A stretch of DNA of 64,000 nucleotides from Marinobacterium iners DSM 11526 (GTDB lineage: Bacteria > Pseudomonadota > Gammaproteobacteria > Pseudomonadales > Balneatricaceae): contig NZ_FNRJ01000001.1 in assembly GCF_900107855.1 (NCBI RefSeq), forward strand, positions 496,001-560,000, in the 5' to 3' direction. Shown here in pieces: positions 53,682-63,819 of the stretch (positions within the stretch are counted from its first letter, which is position 1; every line of letters starts with the position of its first letter). Both the position numbers and the translations under genes were made by a program. The notes beneath the pieces are model-generated. The model was not told where the DNA came from and ran no database searches. It saw only the letters and a list, made by a program, of their open reading frames with translations.

Positions 53682-53704
53682 AGCCCGGGCACAGGGCCCG
53701 GGCT
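53682..53704 (-). terminator. rho-independent terminator of gdhA
   Basis: AGCCCGGGC and GCCCGGGCT form a perfect 9-bp stem with a 5-base loop; on the minus strand TTTT follows. It lies between gdhA and the MFS gene. Confidence 0.88.
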
Positions 53705-53729
53705 ATGATGGCAAAACCGGTTCAGGTGA

Positions 53730-55112
<1,383 letters not shown>

Positions 55113-55209
55113 TCACGGGCAACACCAGAGTCGATGAAAGAATGACAACTGGCAGAAACACCCCAGTTGAACAGGCAGAACCGGGACACCCGCCGGAAAA
55201 AAGCTCGGT

Positions 55210-55272
55210 ATTATACAGCACCACATTGGTGCAATAAAAGCACTGATGTAGTGCCCTGCACCATATTTGTGC
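55210..55272 (-). promoter_or_regulatory. gdhA promoter with three tandem GCAC-N6-NGTGC palindromes
   Basis: On the minus strand a perfect -10 TATAAT lies at 55210-55215 and a weak -35 TTTATT at 55233-55238, with a 17-base spacer. The spacer contains GCACCACATTGGTGC (55218-55232). Two more members of the same pattern follow upstream: GCACTGATGTAGTGC (55240-55254) and GCACCATATTTGTGC (55258-55272). GCAC-N6-GGTGC is the NtrC site pattern. No sigma-54 promoter was found, and a site between -10 and -35 would repress. The regulator is therefore open. Confidence 0.65.
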
Positions 55273-55348
55273 TAAATGCTGTTGCGATAAACATCTACAG
55301 TCATTTTTTGGGTCAGGCACTTCAACCCAGAGAAGCCCGGCGCATTAC

Positions 55349-55362
55349 TTGATCCCAATCAA
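55349..55362 (+). promoter_or_regulatory. FNR/ANR box of the cytochrome c peroxidase gene
   Basis: TTGAT-CCCA-ATCAA is an exact FNR/ANR consensus (TTGAT-N4-ATCAA). Its centre, 55355.5, would be at -41.5 for a start near 55397, with CATGAT (55385-55390) as the -10, ahead of ATG 55423. Anaerobic activation of ccp genes by FNR-type regulators is well known. Confidence 0.8.
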
Positions 55363-55422
55363 CGCGACCGAAGATTAACAAGGCCATGATGGAACTCAAG
55401 CCCACTGGAAAGAGGCACAGCC

Positions 55423-56421
55423 ATGACACTTACACGCCTGTTGAAACATTCACTGTTGGCTCTTGCCATCGGTACTGTGAGCCACTCGGCCATTGCCAAC
55501 GAGCCGATCCAGCCAATCGAACCGCTCAAGAACGTGAACCTGGCCCTGGCCGAACTGGGCAAGAAACTCTACTTCGACCCACGCCTGTCCAAGTCAGGTT
55601 TCATCTCCTGCAACTCCTGCCACAACCTGAGCATGGGCGGCACCGACAATATCAAGACGTCCATCGGACATGGCTGGGCACAGGGTCCGATCAACTCGCC
55701 CACTGTTCTTAACTCCAGCCTCAACGTGGCACAGTTCTGGGACGGTCGTGCGGCTGACCTGAAGGAGCAAGCCGGTGGTCCGATCGCCAACCCGGCCGAA
55801 ATGGGTTTCACTCACGTGCTGGCCGTCGATGTCATTCAAAGCATTCCAGGCTATGTACGTGAATTCCGCCTGGTATTCGGTGATGAAGAGGTGAATATCG
55901 ACAAGATCACCGATGCCATTGCCGAATTCGAAAATACACTGGTGACACCAAACGCCCGTTTTGACCAGTGGTTGCTGGGCGATCAGGATGCCATCACCCC
56001 GTTTGAGCGTGAAGGCTACGAGCTGTTCAAGACCAGCGGCTGTGTCGCCTGCCACAACGGCCCGGCAGTCGGCGGCAACTCGTTCCAGAAAATGGGCCTG
56101 ATTGAGCCCTACCAGACCAACAACCCTGTTGAAGGCCGCGCGGCGGTTACCGGCAAGGATGCGGATCGCTTTACCTTCAAGGTACCGACCCTGCGCAACG
56201 TGGAGCTGACCTATCCGTACTTCCACGACGGTGAGGCGACCACCCTGACCGAAGCCACCGACATCATGGGTCGCCTGCAGCTGGGCCGTAAATTCACCGA
56301 TGAAGAAAACGCCAAGATCGTGGCCTTCATGAAAACTCTGACCGGTGACCAGCCCCAGTTCCTGATGCCGATTCTGCCCCCATCGGTGGATGCGACTCCG
56401 AAACCTCAACCGTTTGATTGA
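55423..56421 (+). CDS. di-haem cytochrome c peroxidase
   Basis: The 332-residue periplasmic protein has a signal peptide ending near H-S-A-I-A-N and two haem c sites: C-N-S-C-H (63-67) and C-V-A-C-H (207-211). The spacing and the blocks L-Y-F-D-P-R-L-S and N-S-P-T-V-L-N are those of bacterial CcpA/CcpR enzymes that reduce hydrogen peroxide with electrons from small cytochromes or azurin. A small cytochrome c5 is encoded nearby at 57472. The FNR/ANR box upstream suggests expression at low oxygen. Confidence 0.94.
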   Translation: MTLTRLLKHSLLALAIGTVSHSAIANEPIQPIEPLKNVNLALAELGKKLYFDPRLSKSGFISCNSCHNLSMGGTDNIKTSIGHGWAQGPINSPTVLNSSLNVAQFWDGRAADLKEQAGGPIANPAEMGFTHVLAVDVIQSIPGYVREFRLVFGDEEVNIDKITDAIAEFENTLVTPNARFDQWLLGDQDAITPFEREGYELFKTSGCVACHNGPAVGGNSFQKMGLIEPYQTNNPVEGRAAVTGKDADRFTFKVPTLRNVELTYPYFHDGEATTLTEATDIMGRLQLGRKFTDEENAKIVAFMKTLTGDQPQFLMPILPPSVDATPKPQPFD

Positions 56422-56529
56422 AACATCCCGACAGAGGCTTTCTCAGAGCCTCTGTCGCTTGCTTCAAATTTCCTGCCCCGTTACTCTCCTGCAACACCCT
56501 TTCTCTGAACGTTATCGTGAGCACCTCAG

Positions 56530-57051
56530 ATGAGCACACCAGCTGTTGAGTCATTTCTGAATCATGTATTCAGGCCCGGCATTTACTGGTCAATTCTATT
56601 GGTCGGCAGCCTGTCGGCTGAAGGCGTGGCACTATATTTCCAGTATGGGCTGGACTACGGCCCCTGCGTGCTCTGCATCCACATCCGCCTCTGGGTTGCG
56701 GCTCTTGTTCTGGTTGCAATAACAGGCCTCTTGGCACAGCGCTGCACTCATCTGCAAAAGGTCTGTCACCTGCTGACTGCCGCTATTGCGCTGGGCTTTA
56801 CCGAACGCAGCTGGCGCTTATTGGCCATTGAGCGCAACTGGATTGAGGGCAGCTGCAGTTTTGACTCTGGACTGCCTGACTGGTTTGCACCAGACCATTG
56901 GTGGCCCTGGATGTTCGAGATCTGGGAGTCCTGCGGCTATACACCGGAAATGCTGGGCGGCCTGACCATGGCCGAGATGCTGGCCGGTGCAGGTTTGGTG
57001 TTTGTACCACTGGCATTCATCGGCCTTATCCGCAGCCTGCTGCAACGCTGA
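56530..57051 (+). CDS. DsbB-family disulfide bond formation protein
   Basis: The 173-residue membrane protein has about four hydrophobic segments. The quinone-side pair is in G-P-C-V-L-C-I (residues about 46-49). The second periplasmic pair is the cysteine in E-G-S-C-S-F-D-S-G and the one in W-E-S-C-G-Y-T-P-E-M, the typical DsbB arrangement. It would reoxidise a DsbA partner. It differs enough from E. coli DsbB that it may be a specialised relative serving the neighbouring haem proteins. Confidence 0.85.
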   Translation: MSTPAVESFLNHVFRPGIYWSILLVGSLSAEGVALYFQYGLDYGPCVLCIHIRLWVAALVLVAITGLLAQRCTHLQKVCHLLTAAIALGFTERSWRLLAIERNWIEGSCSFDSGLPDWFAPDHWWPWMFEIWESCGYTPEMLGGLTMAEMLAGAGLVFVPLAFIGLIRSLLQR

Positions 57052-57115
57052 TTGACATGTTTCTGCAACGAACGTCAGGTTCAATGATCCCATGACATAT
57101 TCGGAGGATCAAAGC

Positions 57116-57319
57116 ATGAGCACCATTCACCTGACAGCACAGCTGAAACAGCTACTAAACCGCGGCTACTCAATCGATGATGTCCGCAACCTAGTGACCG
57201 TTCCGCATGAAGTACTGGAACAGGCTATCCACGAGCACCACTTGCAGGAACACAGCCGACGTCATGACCGGCTGCTGCAGGGCCAGGCCGAGTTTGCCAT
57301 GCGCCTTGGTCGACACTGA
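57116..57319 (+). CDS. small conserved-looking protein of unknown function
   Basis: The 67-residue protein is soluble and mostly helical, with a basic, histidine-rich C-terminal half (H-E-H-H-L-Q-E-H-S-R-R-H). ATG 57116 is chosen because GGAGG lies 8 bases upstream, which is good evidence for translation. The first half (L-L-N-R-G-Y-S-I-D-D-V-R-N-L-V-T-V-P) looks like a short helical DNA-binding or dimerisation segment, but no family was recognised. It has no signal peptide, although both neighbours are redox membrane or periplasmic proteins. Confidence 0.65.
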   Translation: MSTIHLTAQLKQLLNRGYSIDDVRNLVTVPHEVLEQAIHEHHLQEHSRRHDRLLQGQAEFAMRLGRH

Positions 57320-57471
57320 AAAATCCAGTTGGGGCCTCCATGCGTAAACACTGATATTAAACCGGGATTAACGACCTTTGCGCTATTTACAACAGGCCAA
57401 AGGCCGCTCTACACTCTGACGGTTTTTTATACTCCGGCCCTTGCTGCCGGCCATAACAAAGGAAGCCTGCA

Positions 57472-57777
57472 ATGAAAAAAACTCTGCTGGTCGCTGCCGC
57501 GGCCCTGACGCTGTCCTCGACTGCCGCCATGGCCGAGCGCAGCGGTGAAGAACTCTACAACACCAAGTGTTCCGTATGCCACGCTACCGGTGTTGCCGGT
57601 GCTCCGAAGTTCGGTGATGCTGCTGCTTGGGCACCCCGTGCCGAGAAAGGTTTGGATGCACTGCTGGCAATTTCTCTGACCGGCATCAACGCCATGCCGC
57701 CCAAGGGCACCTGCATGGATTGTTCCAATGAGGAAATGAAATCCGCTATCCAGTACATGCTGAACGCTGCCAAGTAA
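57472..57777 (+). CDS. cytochrome c5-family monohaem protein
   Basis: The 101-residue periplasmic protein has signal peptide M-K-K-T-L-L-V-A-A-A ending A-M-A, haem site C-S-V-C-H (33-37) and the c5-type region N-A-M-P-P-K-G-T-C-M-D-C-S, with the axial methionine and a disulfide pair. AAAGGAAG lies before the ATG. It is a plausible electron donor to the peroxidase encoded at 55.4 kb. Confidence 0.92.
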   Translation: MKKTLLVAAAALTLSSTAAMAERSGEELYNTKCSVCHATGVAGAPKFGDAAAWAPRAEKGLDALLAISLTGINAMPPKGTCMDCSNEEMKSAIQYMLNAAK

Positions 57778-57864
57778 TTCAGACATGTGCTGAAACGAAC
57801 GAGGAGGCTCCATGCCTCCTCTTTTGTTTTTACCACCGCGAGGCAGTCCGCCCACAAGGAGCCT

Positions 57865-58842
57865 TCAGCTTACACGTTCACCCTTGGCCTGCAGATCCGC
57901 ATGGTAGGAAGAGCGTACCAACGGGCCGCTGGCCACATGGGTAAAGCCCAGCTCCTTCGCAATCCGCTCAAATTCAGCAAATTCGTCAGGCGTCACATAA
58001 CGCTCCAGCGCCAGATGGTTACGACTTGGCTGCAAGTACTGACCGATGGTAATCATGTCAACGTCATGTGCTCGCAGATCACGCATCACTTCGATGATCT
58101 CGTCATTGGTTTCGCCACAGCCCACCATCAGGCCGGATTTGGTCCGCACTTCAGGTCGCAGTGCCTTGTAGCGCTTGAGCAGATCCAGTGACCACTGATA
58201 GTCAGCCCCCGGCCGTACCTTACGGTACAGGCGAGGAACGGTTTCCAGGTTGTGGTTAAACACATCAGGCGGGGTCTGTTCGAGAATTTCCAGTGCCACG
58301 TCCATGCGACCACGGAAATCAGGCACCAGCGTCTCAATCTGTATCGACGGAATACGCTGACGGGTCTCACGGATGCAATCGGCAAAATGCTGGGCACCAC
58401 CATCACGCAGATCGTCACGGTCCACCGAAGTGATCACCACATAGCGCAGTCCCATATCGGCAATCGCTTCGGCCAGCTCACGCGGTTCTTCCGGTGCCAG
58501 TGCGTTGGGGCGACCATGGGCCACATCACAAAATGGGCAACGACGGGTACAGATATCGCCCATGATCATGAAAGTCGCTGTGCCATGACTAAAACATTCA
58601 CCCAGATTGGGGCAACTGGCCTCTTCACAGACAGACGCCAGCTTGTGCTTGCGCAGCTTGTCCTTGATCCGCTTAACTTCAGCATTGGAGCCCATGCGAA
58701 CCCGCAGCCAGTCCGGCTTGCGCTGCATCTCCTCCTTCTCGGTCGGGATCACCTTGACCGGGATACGAGCAACCTTTTCAGCGCCACGCAGTTTGACGCC
58801 CTGCTCGACTCTACCGCTGTTTTTTTCGGTGGATTCAGCCAT
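57865..58842 (-). CDS. lipA: lipoyl synthase
   Basis: The 325-residue radical SAM enzyme has the auxiliary cluster motif [12 protein letters not shown] and the SAM cluster motif C-T-R-R-C-P-F-C, then D-V-A-H-G-R-P. It inserts two sulfurs into octanoyl groups on lipoyl domains. It lies six bases downstream of lipB. Confidence 0.98.
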   Translation of the reverse strand: MAESTEKNSGRVEQGVKLRGAEKVARIPVKVIPTEKEEMQRKPDWLRVRMGSNAEVKRIKDKLRKHKLASVCEEASCPNLGECFSHGTATFMIMGDICTRRCPFCDVAHGRPNALAPEEPRELAEAIADMGLRYVVITSVDRDDLRDGGAQHFADCIRETRQRIPSIQIETLVPDFRGRMDVALEILEQTPPDVFNHNLETVPRLYRKVRPGADYQWSLDLLKRYKALRPEVRTKSGLMVGCGETNDEIIEVMRDLRAHDVDMITIGQYLQPSRNHLALERYVTPDEFAEFERIAKELGFTHVASGPLVRSSYHADLQAKGERVS

Positions 58843-58848
58843 TCTGAT

Positions 58849-59502
58849 TCAGTCTTCCAGTATTGGTGTGCGGGTGATCTGATTATACCTCAATTTTTTA
58901 ACCAAGTAATTTACTAGGTTATTGGGCAGTTGCGCCAGATCGGCGTCGGGCACCAGGGTCTGCACCTGAGTCATTTCAAGCCCCGCGTAACCGCAGGGGT
59001 TTATGCGCAGAAAAGGCTCCAGATCCATGTCCAGGTTAAGTGCCAGACCATGAAACGAGCAACCCCTGCGGATACGGAGTCCAAGCGAGCAGATCTTGCG
59101 CTCATCGACATATACACCCGGCGCATCCGGTTTCGGGTAGGCGTTGATACCGTAGTCAGCCAACACGGCAACGATTGACTGCTCAATAATATCGACCAGA
59201 TCACGTACTCCCAACTTGCGTCGACGCAGGTCCAGCAAGAGGTAAGCGATGAGCTGGCCGGGGCCGTGGTAGGTTACCTGACCACCGCGATCCACCTGTA
59301 CTACAGGTATGCTGCCGGGGTTGATCAGATGCTCTGCCTTTCCTGCCTGCCCTTGTGTGAAGACCGGTTCATGCTGAAGCAGCCAGATCTCGTCGCGACT
59401 GTCCGCTGTACGGTTGTTGGTGAAAGTTTGCATCCGCTGCCAGATGGAGGCATAGGGCTGAAGCCCCAGCTCACGCACAATCAGCTGGTCAGCTAGCGTC
59501 AT
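58849..59502 (-). CDS. lipB: octanoyl-[acyl-carrier-protein] transferase
   Basis: The 217-residue protein has the LipB blocks [30 protein letters not shown] (catalytic lysine region) and [13 protein letters not shown] (catalytic cysteine). It moves octanoate from ACP to lipoyl domains. Its ATG overlaps the ybeD stop (TGATG). Confidence 0.97.
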   Translation of the reverse strand: MTLADQLIVRELGLQPYASIWQRMQTFTNNRTADSRDEIWLLQHEPVFTQGQAGKAEHLINPGSIPVVQVDRGGQVTYHGPGQLIAYLLLDLRRRKLGVRDLVDIIEQSIVAVLADYGINAYPKPDAPGVYVDERKICSLGLRIRRGCSFHGLALNLDMDLEPFLRINPCGYAGLEMTQVQTLVPDADLAQLPNNLVNYLVKKLRYNQITRTPILED

Positions 59503-59777
59503 CAGAGCACCATCTTCACACGGCCGGTCGCTTTGAGATCCTGATGCAGATTTTCCAGCTGTTCCTTGCTGGTCGCGGTAATTCTCATACGCACCGAGCT
59601 GTAGTTGCCGTTGCCGCTTTCCTGAACGGTAACCTGTTCAATATCCAGATCCGGTGCATGGACTTGCACGATTTCGACCACCATTCCCTTGAAGTCGTGC
59701 TCATTGTCACCAATCACCTTGATCGGATAGTCGGGATGAGGAAATTCAATTTTGGGTGCTTTGGGTTCTGTACTCAT
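59502..59777 (-). CDS. ybeD: YbeD/DUF493 family protein
   Basis: The 91-residue protein has the DUF493 core [14 protein letters not shown] and [12 protein letters not shown]. It is a small ACT-like fold protein of uncertain role, commonly between dacA and lipB. ATG 59777 follows GGAGAG; the frame is open further upstream. The start overlaps the dat stop (ATGA). Confidence 0.94.
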   Translation of the reverse strand: MSTEPKAPKIEFPHPDYPIKVIGDNEHDFKGMVVEIVQVHAPDLDIEQVTVQESGNGNYSSVRMRITATSKEQLENLHQDLKATGRVKMVL

Positions 59778-60640
59778 GAGCTCTCTCCGGTCATCAACCG
59801 GTGTTGGAAACGGGTAAACAGGGTAAACATGCGCTGCCACAGCGGGCCCCTAGCGCCATCGGCAACGGGGCATCCATCAATCTCCAGCACTGGCACAACT
59901 CCACGAGTGGAGCTGGAAATCCAGACCTCATCCGCACCGGCCAGTTCATCCGGTCGTAAATCAACCTCTTGATAGGGGATGCCATTCTCGGCCGCCAGTT
60001 CCAGAATAAGTTCCCGCGTGGTACCACCCAGAATTTCCGAACTGCGTTTGGGCGTATAGATCACGCCCTGACGTACCAGAAACAGGTTGCAGGAAGTACC
60101 CTCACTCAACAGACCATCGCGTACCAGCAAAGCTTCATCAGCGCCTGCTTCGCGTGCCTGCTGCAGTACCAGAATATTGGGCAACAGACCGGTGGACTTG
60201 ATATCACAGCGATGCCAGCGCAGGTCAGCAGTAACGATCACCTTGAAGCCCTGAACCTGCTCCGGGCCATCTGCATAGATGTCGCGGATCGGAGAGCAGC
60301 AGGCAAACACGGTTGGTTGCATCCGGTCGTCATAGGCATGGGTACGGTAACCAGCACTGCCACGGCTGATCTGTAGATAGACCGAGAGGTTACCGCCTCC
60401 GTTCCGACTGACAAGCTCATCCAAAATAGCCGCCCAGTCATACTCTGTCTCGATTCGGATGGCACGCAGGCTGTAGGCAAGACGGTCTAAATGTTGCTGC
60501 AGGCGAAAGCCAACCCCCTGATAGTAAGGGATCACTTCATACACACTGTCAGCAAACAGAAAGCCGCGATCAAACACAGAGATCTGTGCCCGATCCGCCG
60601 GCAGGTATTCACCGTTGAGGTAGACGATATCTTTATTCAT
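59774..60640 (-). CDS. dat: D-amino acid aminotransferase
   Basis: The 288-residue fold-type IV PLP enzyme has V-F-D-R-G-F-L-F-A-D-S-V-Y-E near the N-terminus, the lysine in C-D-I-K-S-T-G-L-L-P-N, and L-L-S-E-G-T-S-C-N-L-F. Family members make D-glutamate/D-alanine for peptidoglycan or branched-chain amino acids. The cell-wall neighbours favour the D-amino acid role. ATG 60640 is used; an upstream TTG at 60649 is in frame. Confidence 0.93.
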   Translation of the reverse strand: MNKDIVYLNGEYLPADRAQISVFDRGFLFADSVYEVIPYYQGVGFRLQQHLDRLAYSLRAIRIETEYDWAAILDELVSRNGGGNLSVYLQISRGSAGYRTHAYDDRMQPTVFACCSPIRDIYADGPEQVQGFKVIVTADLRWHRCDIKSTGLLPNILVLQQAREAGADEALLVRDGLLSEGTSCNLFLVRQGVIYTPKRSSEILGGTTRELILELAAENGIPYQEVDLRPDELAGADEVWISSSTRGVVPVLEIDGCPVADGARGPLWQRMFTLFTRFQHRLMTGESS

Positions 60641-60710
60641 AAAACGCAACTGCCCACATCAGTAGTAGATGTGGGCAGCATAAACCGGATTCAAGGTTTT
60701 TGTCTGATTT

Positions 60711-61883
60711 TTAGCCGATCAAGCCAATGAAGAAAAGAAGTATCGCGTGCCAGATACGCTTGAACAGCCCGCCTTCAGGAATGGCTTCCAGCGCAACCAG
60801 GGGAACCGATGCCACGCGTTCTCCCTGAAGAGTTATCTGAACCTGCCCCAACACATCACCGCTGGCCACCGGGGCCTTAATCACCTTATCCAGCTCAATA
60901 CTAGCTTCAAGCTGGTCGGTCTGGCCACGCGGAACGGTCACGGCCAGGTTTTCGGCCACGCCAAGTCGAATCTGGTCGCGGCTGCCGGCCCAGACTTTTT
61001 CGTCACGCAGCACCTGTCCCGCTTCGTACAGCGCGTGGGTTCGGTAGTAACGGAAACCGTAAGACAGCAGCTTCTGGCTCTCCTGTGCCCTTACCTCTTC
61101 ACTGCTGCTACCCATTACCACTGAGATCAGGCGCATATCATCACGTTCGGCCGAGGCCACCAGACAGTAGCCGGCTTCGTCAGTATGACCGGTTTTGATG
61201 CCATCCACGCTATCATCACGCCACAGCAGCTTGTTGCGGTTGGGCTGACGTATATTGTTATAGGTAAAGTACTTTTGTGAATAGAGAGCGTAGTGCTGGG
61301 GGAATTCGTTAATCAGGGCCTTGCCCAGTTTTGCCAAATCGATCGCCGTTGAATAATGGTCTTCTGCCGGCAGGCCAGTGGCATTCTCGAAATGGGTGTT
61401 TTCCATCCCCAGCAGGCGCGCATGCTGGTTCATCAAGTCAGCAAATGCCCGCTCGCTGCCGGCAATATGCTCGGCCAATGCAACTGAGGCATCGTTGCCT
61501 GACTGGATAATAACGCCGTGCAGCAGATCATCCACGCTGACCTGCGTTCCTTCCTGGATAAACATGCGTGAGCCACCAGTACGCCAGGCCTTTTCACTCA
61601 CCAGAACCATGTCTTCAAGTGCAATATTGCCCTTGGCAATCTCGTATTCGACCACATAGCTGGTCATCATTTTGGTCAGACTGGCGGGCGGGAAGCGCTC
61701 ATCTTCACGGTCTGCGGCGATGACATGTCCCGTATCGGCATCCATCACCAGATAGGCACGCGCTGCAATCTGGGGCGGAGCCGGAATCAGGGCTGAAACC
61801 GCCTGGGCTGTGCTCGCCACCAGCATCAGCACCAGCAGGACAGAAAGAGCGAAGAAGTGTTGAAGAGTGAGTCGTTGCGCCAT
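60711..61883 (-). CDS. dacA: D-alanyl-D-alanine carboxypeptidase (PBP5/6 type)
   Basis: The 390-residue protein has a signal peptide, the SxxK motif in P-P-A-S-L-T-K-M, the SxN motif in S-G-N-D-A-S-V-A-L, the KTG motif in G-I-K-T-G-H-T-D, and a C-terminal amphipathic anchor (I-W-H-A-I-L-L-F-F-I-G-L-I-G). It trims the terminal D-alanine from peptidoglycan on the outer face of the inner membrane. Confidence 0.97.
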   Translation of the reverse strand: MAQRLTLQHFFALSVLLVLMLVASTAQAVSALIPAPPQIAARAYLVMDADTGHVIAADREDERFPPASLTKMMTSYVVEYEIAKGNIALEDMVLVSEKAWRTGGSRMFIQEGTQVSVDDLLHGVIIQSGNDASVALAEHIAGSERAFADLMNQHARLLGMENTHFENATGLPAEDHYSTAIDLAKLGKALINEFPQHYALYSQKYFTYNNIRQPNRNKLLWRDDSVDGIKTGHTDEAGYCLVASAERDDMRLISVVMGSSSEEVRAQESQKLLSYGFRYYRTHALYEAGQVLRDEKVWAGSRDQIRLGVAENLAVTVPRGQTDQLEASIELDKVIKAPVASGDVLGQVQITLQGERVASVPLVALEAIPEGGLFKRIWHAILLFFIGLIG

Positions 61884-61961
61884 AGTCTCGTTACATCGTG
61901 GAAGTGAAGTCTTGCAGCAGTGACCCGCTGCCCGTACAAAGGTTCAACTCTACCCGCCGGT

Positions 61962-62807
61962 TCAGGGCAAGTCCACCAAGTGTGCGCCCGGATAACCCGC
62001 TGCCTTAAGCTGATCCAGAATCCAGCTCAGTGTATGACTGCCAGTCAGTGGACCCAGATGAACCCGGTAAAGGGTTCGCGCTTCACGCTGCACCGGGTTG
62101 ATCTGAACCGGCTCTTGCAGCAGACCACGCAGACGTTCCGCAACATCCCGAGCACCAGATTCGGTTGAGAATGCCGCGATCTGCAACATGCGTCCAGTGA
62201 TCGCAGCTTGATCAGCGCTGACCAGGCTGCGCCCTTCCTGCTCTCTGGACTGCGCCAGCACGGCACCGGTACTGCCTGGAATGATTGCCTCCACTTCAAC
62301 TCGGGCCGTGCCCTTCTGCAGCATGTCCAGACGGTAGGCCGCCGCGTAGGACAGGTCGATTACTCGGTCATCATGAAATGGACCCCGGTCGTTAACCCGC
62401 ACGACCACCTGACGGCCATTGTCGAGGTTCGTCACTCGAACAAAACTGGGTAACGGCAGCGATTTGTGCGCCGCTGTCATCTGGTACATGTCGTATATTT
62501 CACCGTTCGAAGTGGTGTGGCCATGGAATTTTTTGCCATACCACGAGGCGTTGCCCCGCACACGATAACCTTCGGCATTCGGCAATACGTAGTAGCGCTT
62601 GCCAAGCACCTCATAGGGGCTTTTGTTGCCCCAGCGGCTGACCGGCTCGTAGCGCGGCACGGCATCCGGCACATGAGCCATACTGATCGCCTGATCAGGC
62701 CCACGATCATGCTTCATACTGTAACGACTGCTGCTGCCGCTGTCCTTGGAAGCGCAACCGCCCAGGGTCAGTGCTACTGCCAGCAGCGGCAACATCAGCC
62801 TTTTCAT
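61962..62807 (-). CDS. rlpA: RlpA family septal ring lytic transglycosylase lipoprotein
   Basis: The 281-residue lipoprotein (lipobox L-G-G-C-A) has a double-psi beta-barrel domain (G-N-A-S-W-Y-G-K-K-F-H-G-H-T-T-S-N-G-E and V-R-V-N-D-R-G-P-F) and a C-terminal SPOR domain (I-A-A-F-S-T-E-S-G-A) that binds denuded peptidoglycan at the septum. ATG 62807 follows AGGGG and starts one base after the mltB stop. Confidence 0.95.
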   Translation of the reverse strand: MKRLMLPLLAVALTLGGCASKDSGSSSRYSMKHDRGPDQAISMAHVPDAVPRYEPVSRWGNKSPYEVLGKRYYVLPNAEGYRVRGNASWYGKKFHGHTTSNGEIYDMYQMTAAHKSLPLPSFVRVTNLDNGRQVVVRVNDRGPFHDDRVIDLSYAAAYRLDMLQKGTARVEVEAIIPGSTGAVLAQSREQEGRSLVSADQAAITGRMLQIAAFSTESGARDVAERLRGLLQEPVQINPVQREARTLYRVHLGPLTGSHTLSWILDQLKAAGYPGAHLVDLP

Positions 62808-62808
62808 C

Positions 62809-63807
62809 TCAACGCCCCTGTGATTCACGTGCTTCACGAATCGCCTGACTCAGCTCATACACCGCCATGGCATAGAGGTGGCTATGGTTATAGCGGGTAA
62901 TGACATAAAAGTTATGCAGCCCGAACCAGTAATGCTCGCCGTCATCCATGGTCAGTTCCATCAGGGTTGCCTTCTGTTCCGGATCAAGGTTACGTCGCGT
63001 GGAGACACCTCGCGCCTCCCACTCGGCCAGACTGACTTCGGGCTTAAGGCCAGCATTAACCCATTGAGGGTCAGCCGGTTCATTCATGACCACGTTGGAA
63101 CGTACCGGTTCACCGGCCTTCCAGCCATGCTTATTAAAATAGTTGGCGACACTGCCAATGGCATCAACCTTGTTGCTCCAGATATTGCGCTTGCCATCAG
63201 CATCGAAGTCCACAGCGTAGTTGCGGAAACTCGAGGGGATGAACTGGCCATACCCCATGGCACCGGCATAGGAACCCACCAGCTCAGTGGGATCGAGATC
63301 TTCCTCTCGCACCATCTGCATGAACTCGATCAGCTGTCCCCTGAAGAAATCAGCCCGTTTTGGGTAATCAAAGCCGAGTGTCGCCAGGGCATCCAGTACT
63401 CGATAACGTCCCATGATACGGCCGTAGCGAGTCTCGACACCGATAATGGCAACGATAATCTCCGCCGGGACACCGTAGGTTTCTTCTGCTCGCTTGAGGG
63501 TGTCTTCATGCTCATTCCAGAAGCTGACTCCCTGACTGATCCGGTTCGGTTCCACAAAAATCTTGCGATACTCACCCCAGGTCAGGCGGCGCTCCGCAGG
63601 GCGCGAAATCGCTTCCAGAATCGACTCCTGTCGCTGAGCTTCAGCCAGTACCTTACGCACTTCATCAGCATCAAAGCCCTGTTCAGCGAGCCTGGTTACT
63701 ACGTCGTCGGCGAGTGGATGAGTGTCATATCCGTCAGCCGCATAACCTGTGCCTGCTCCGGCCAGCACCAGTCCCGTCAGCAGCAGTGTTCCGATCTTCT
63801 TGCGCAT
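62809..63807 (-). CDS. mltB: lytic murein transglycosylase B
   Basis: The 332-residue protein has a signal sequence (L-L-L-T-G-L-V-L-A-G-A-G-T-G-Y-A-A), the catalytic glutamate in I-I-G-V-E-T-R-Y-G-R, and G-S-Y-A-G-A-M-G-Y-G-Q-F-I-P-S-S. No lipobox cysteine is present, so it is a soluble form. It cleaves peptidoglycan glycans to 1,6-anhydro products. The reading frame ends one base before rlpA. Confidence 0.96.
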   Translation of the reverse strand: MRKKIGTLLLTGLVLAGAGTGYAADGYDTHPLADDVVTRLAEQGFDADEVRKVLAEAQRQESILEAISRPAERRLTWGEYRKIFVEPNRISQGVSFWNEHEDTLKRAEETYGVPAEIIVAIIGVETRYGRIMGRYRVLDALATLGFDYPKRADFFRGQLIEFMQMVREEDLDPTELVGSYAGAMGYGQFIPSSFRNYAVDFDADGKRNIWSNKVDAIGSVANYFNKHGWKAGEPVRSNVVMNEPADPQWVNAGLKPEVSLAEWEARGVSTRRNLDPEQKATLMELTMDDGEHYWFGLHNFYVITRYNHSHLYAMAVYELSQAIREARESQGR

Positions 63808-63819
63808 TCCATCTCTCCC

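Noticed and set aside
55594-56409. 271-codon open frame on the minus strand
   Set aside because: It is antisense to the cytochrome c peroxidase gene, whose haem motifs prove the plus frame.
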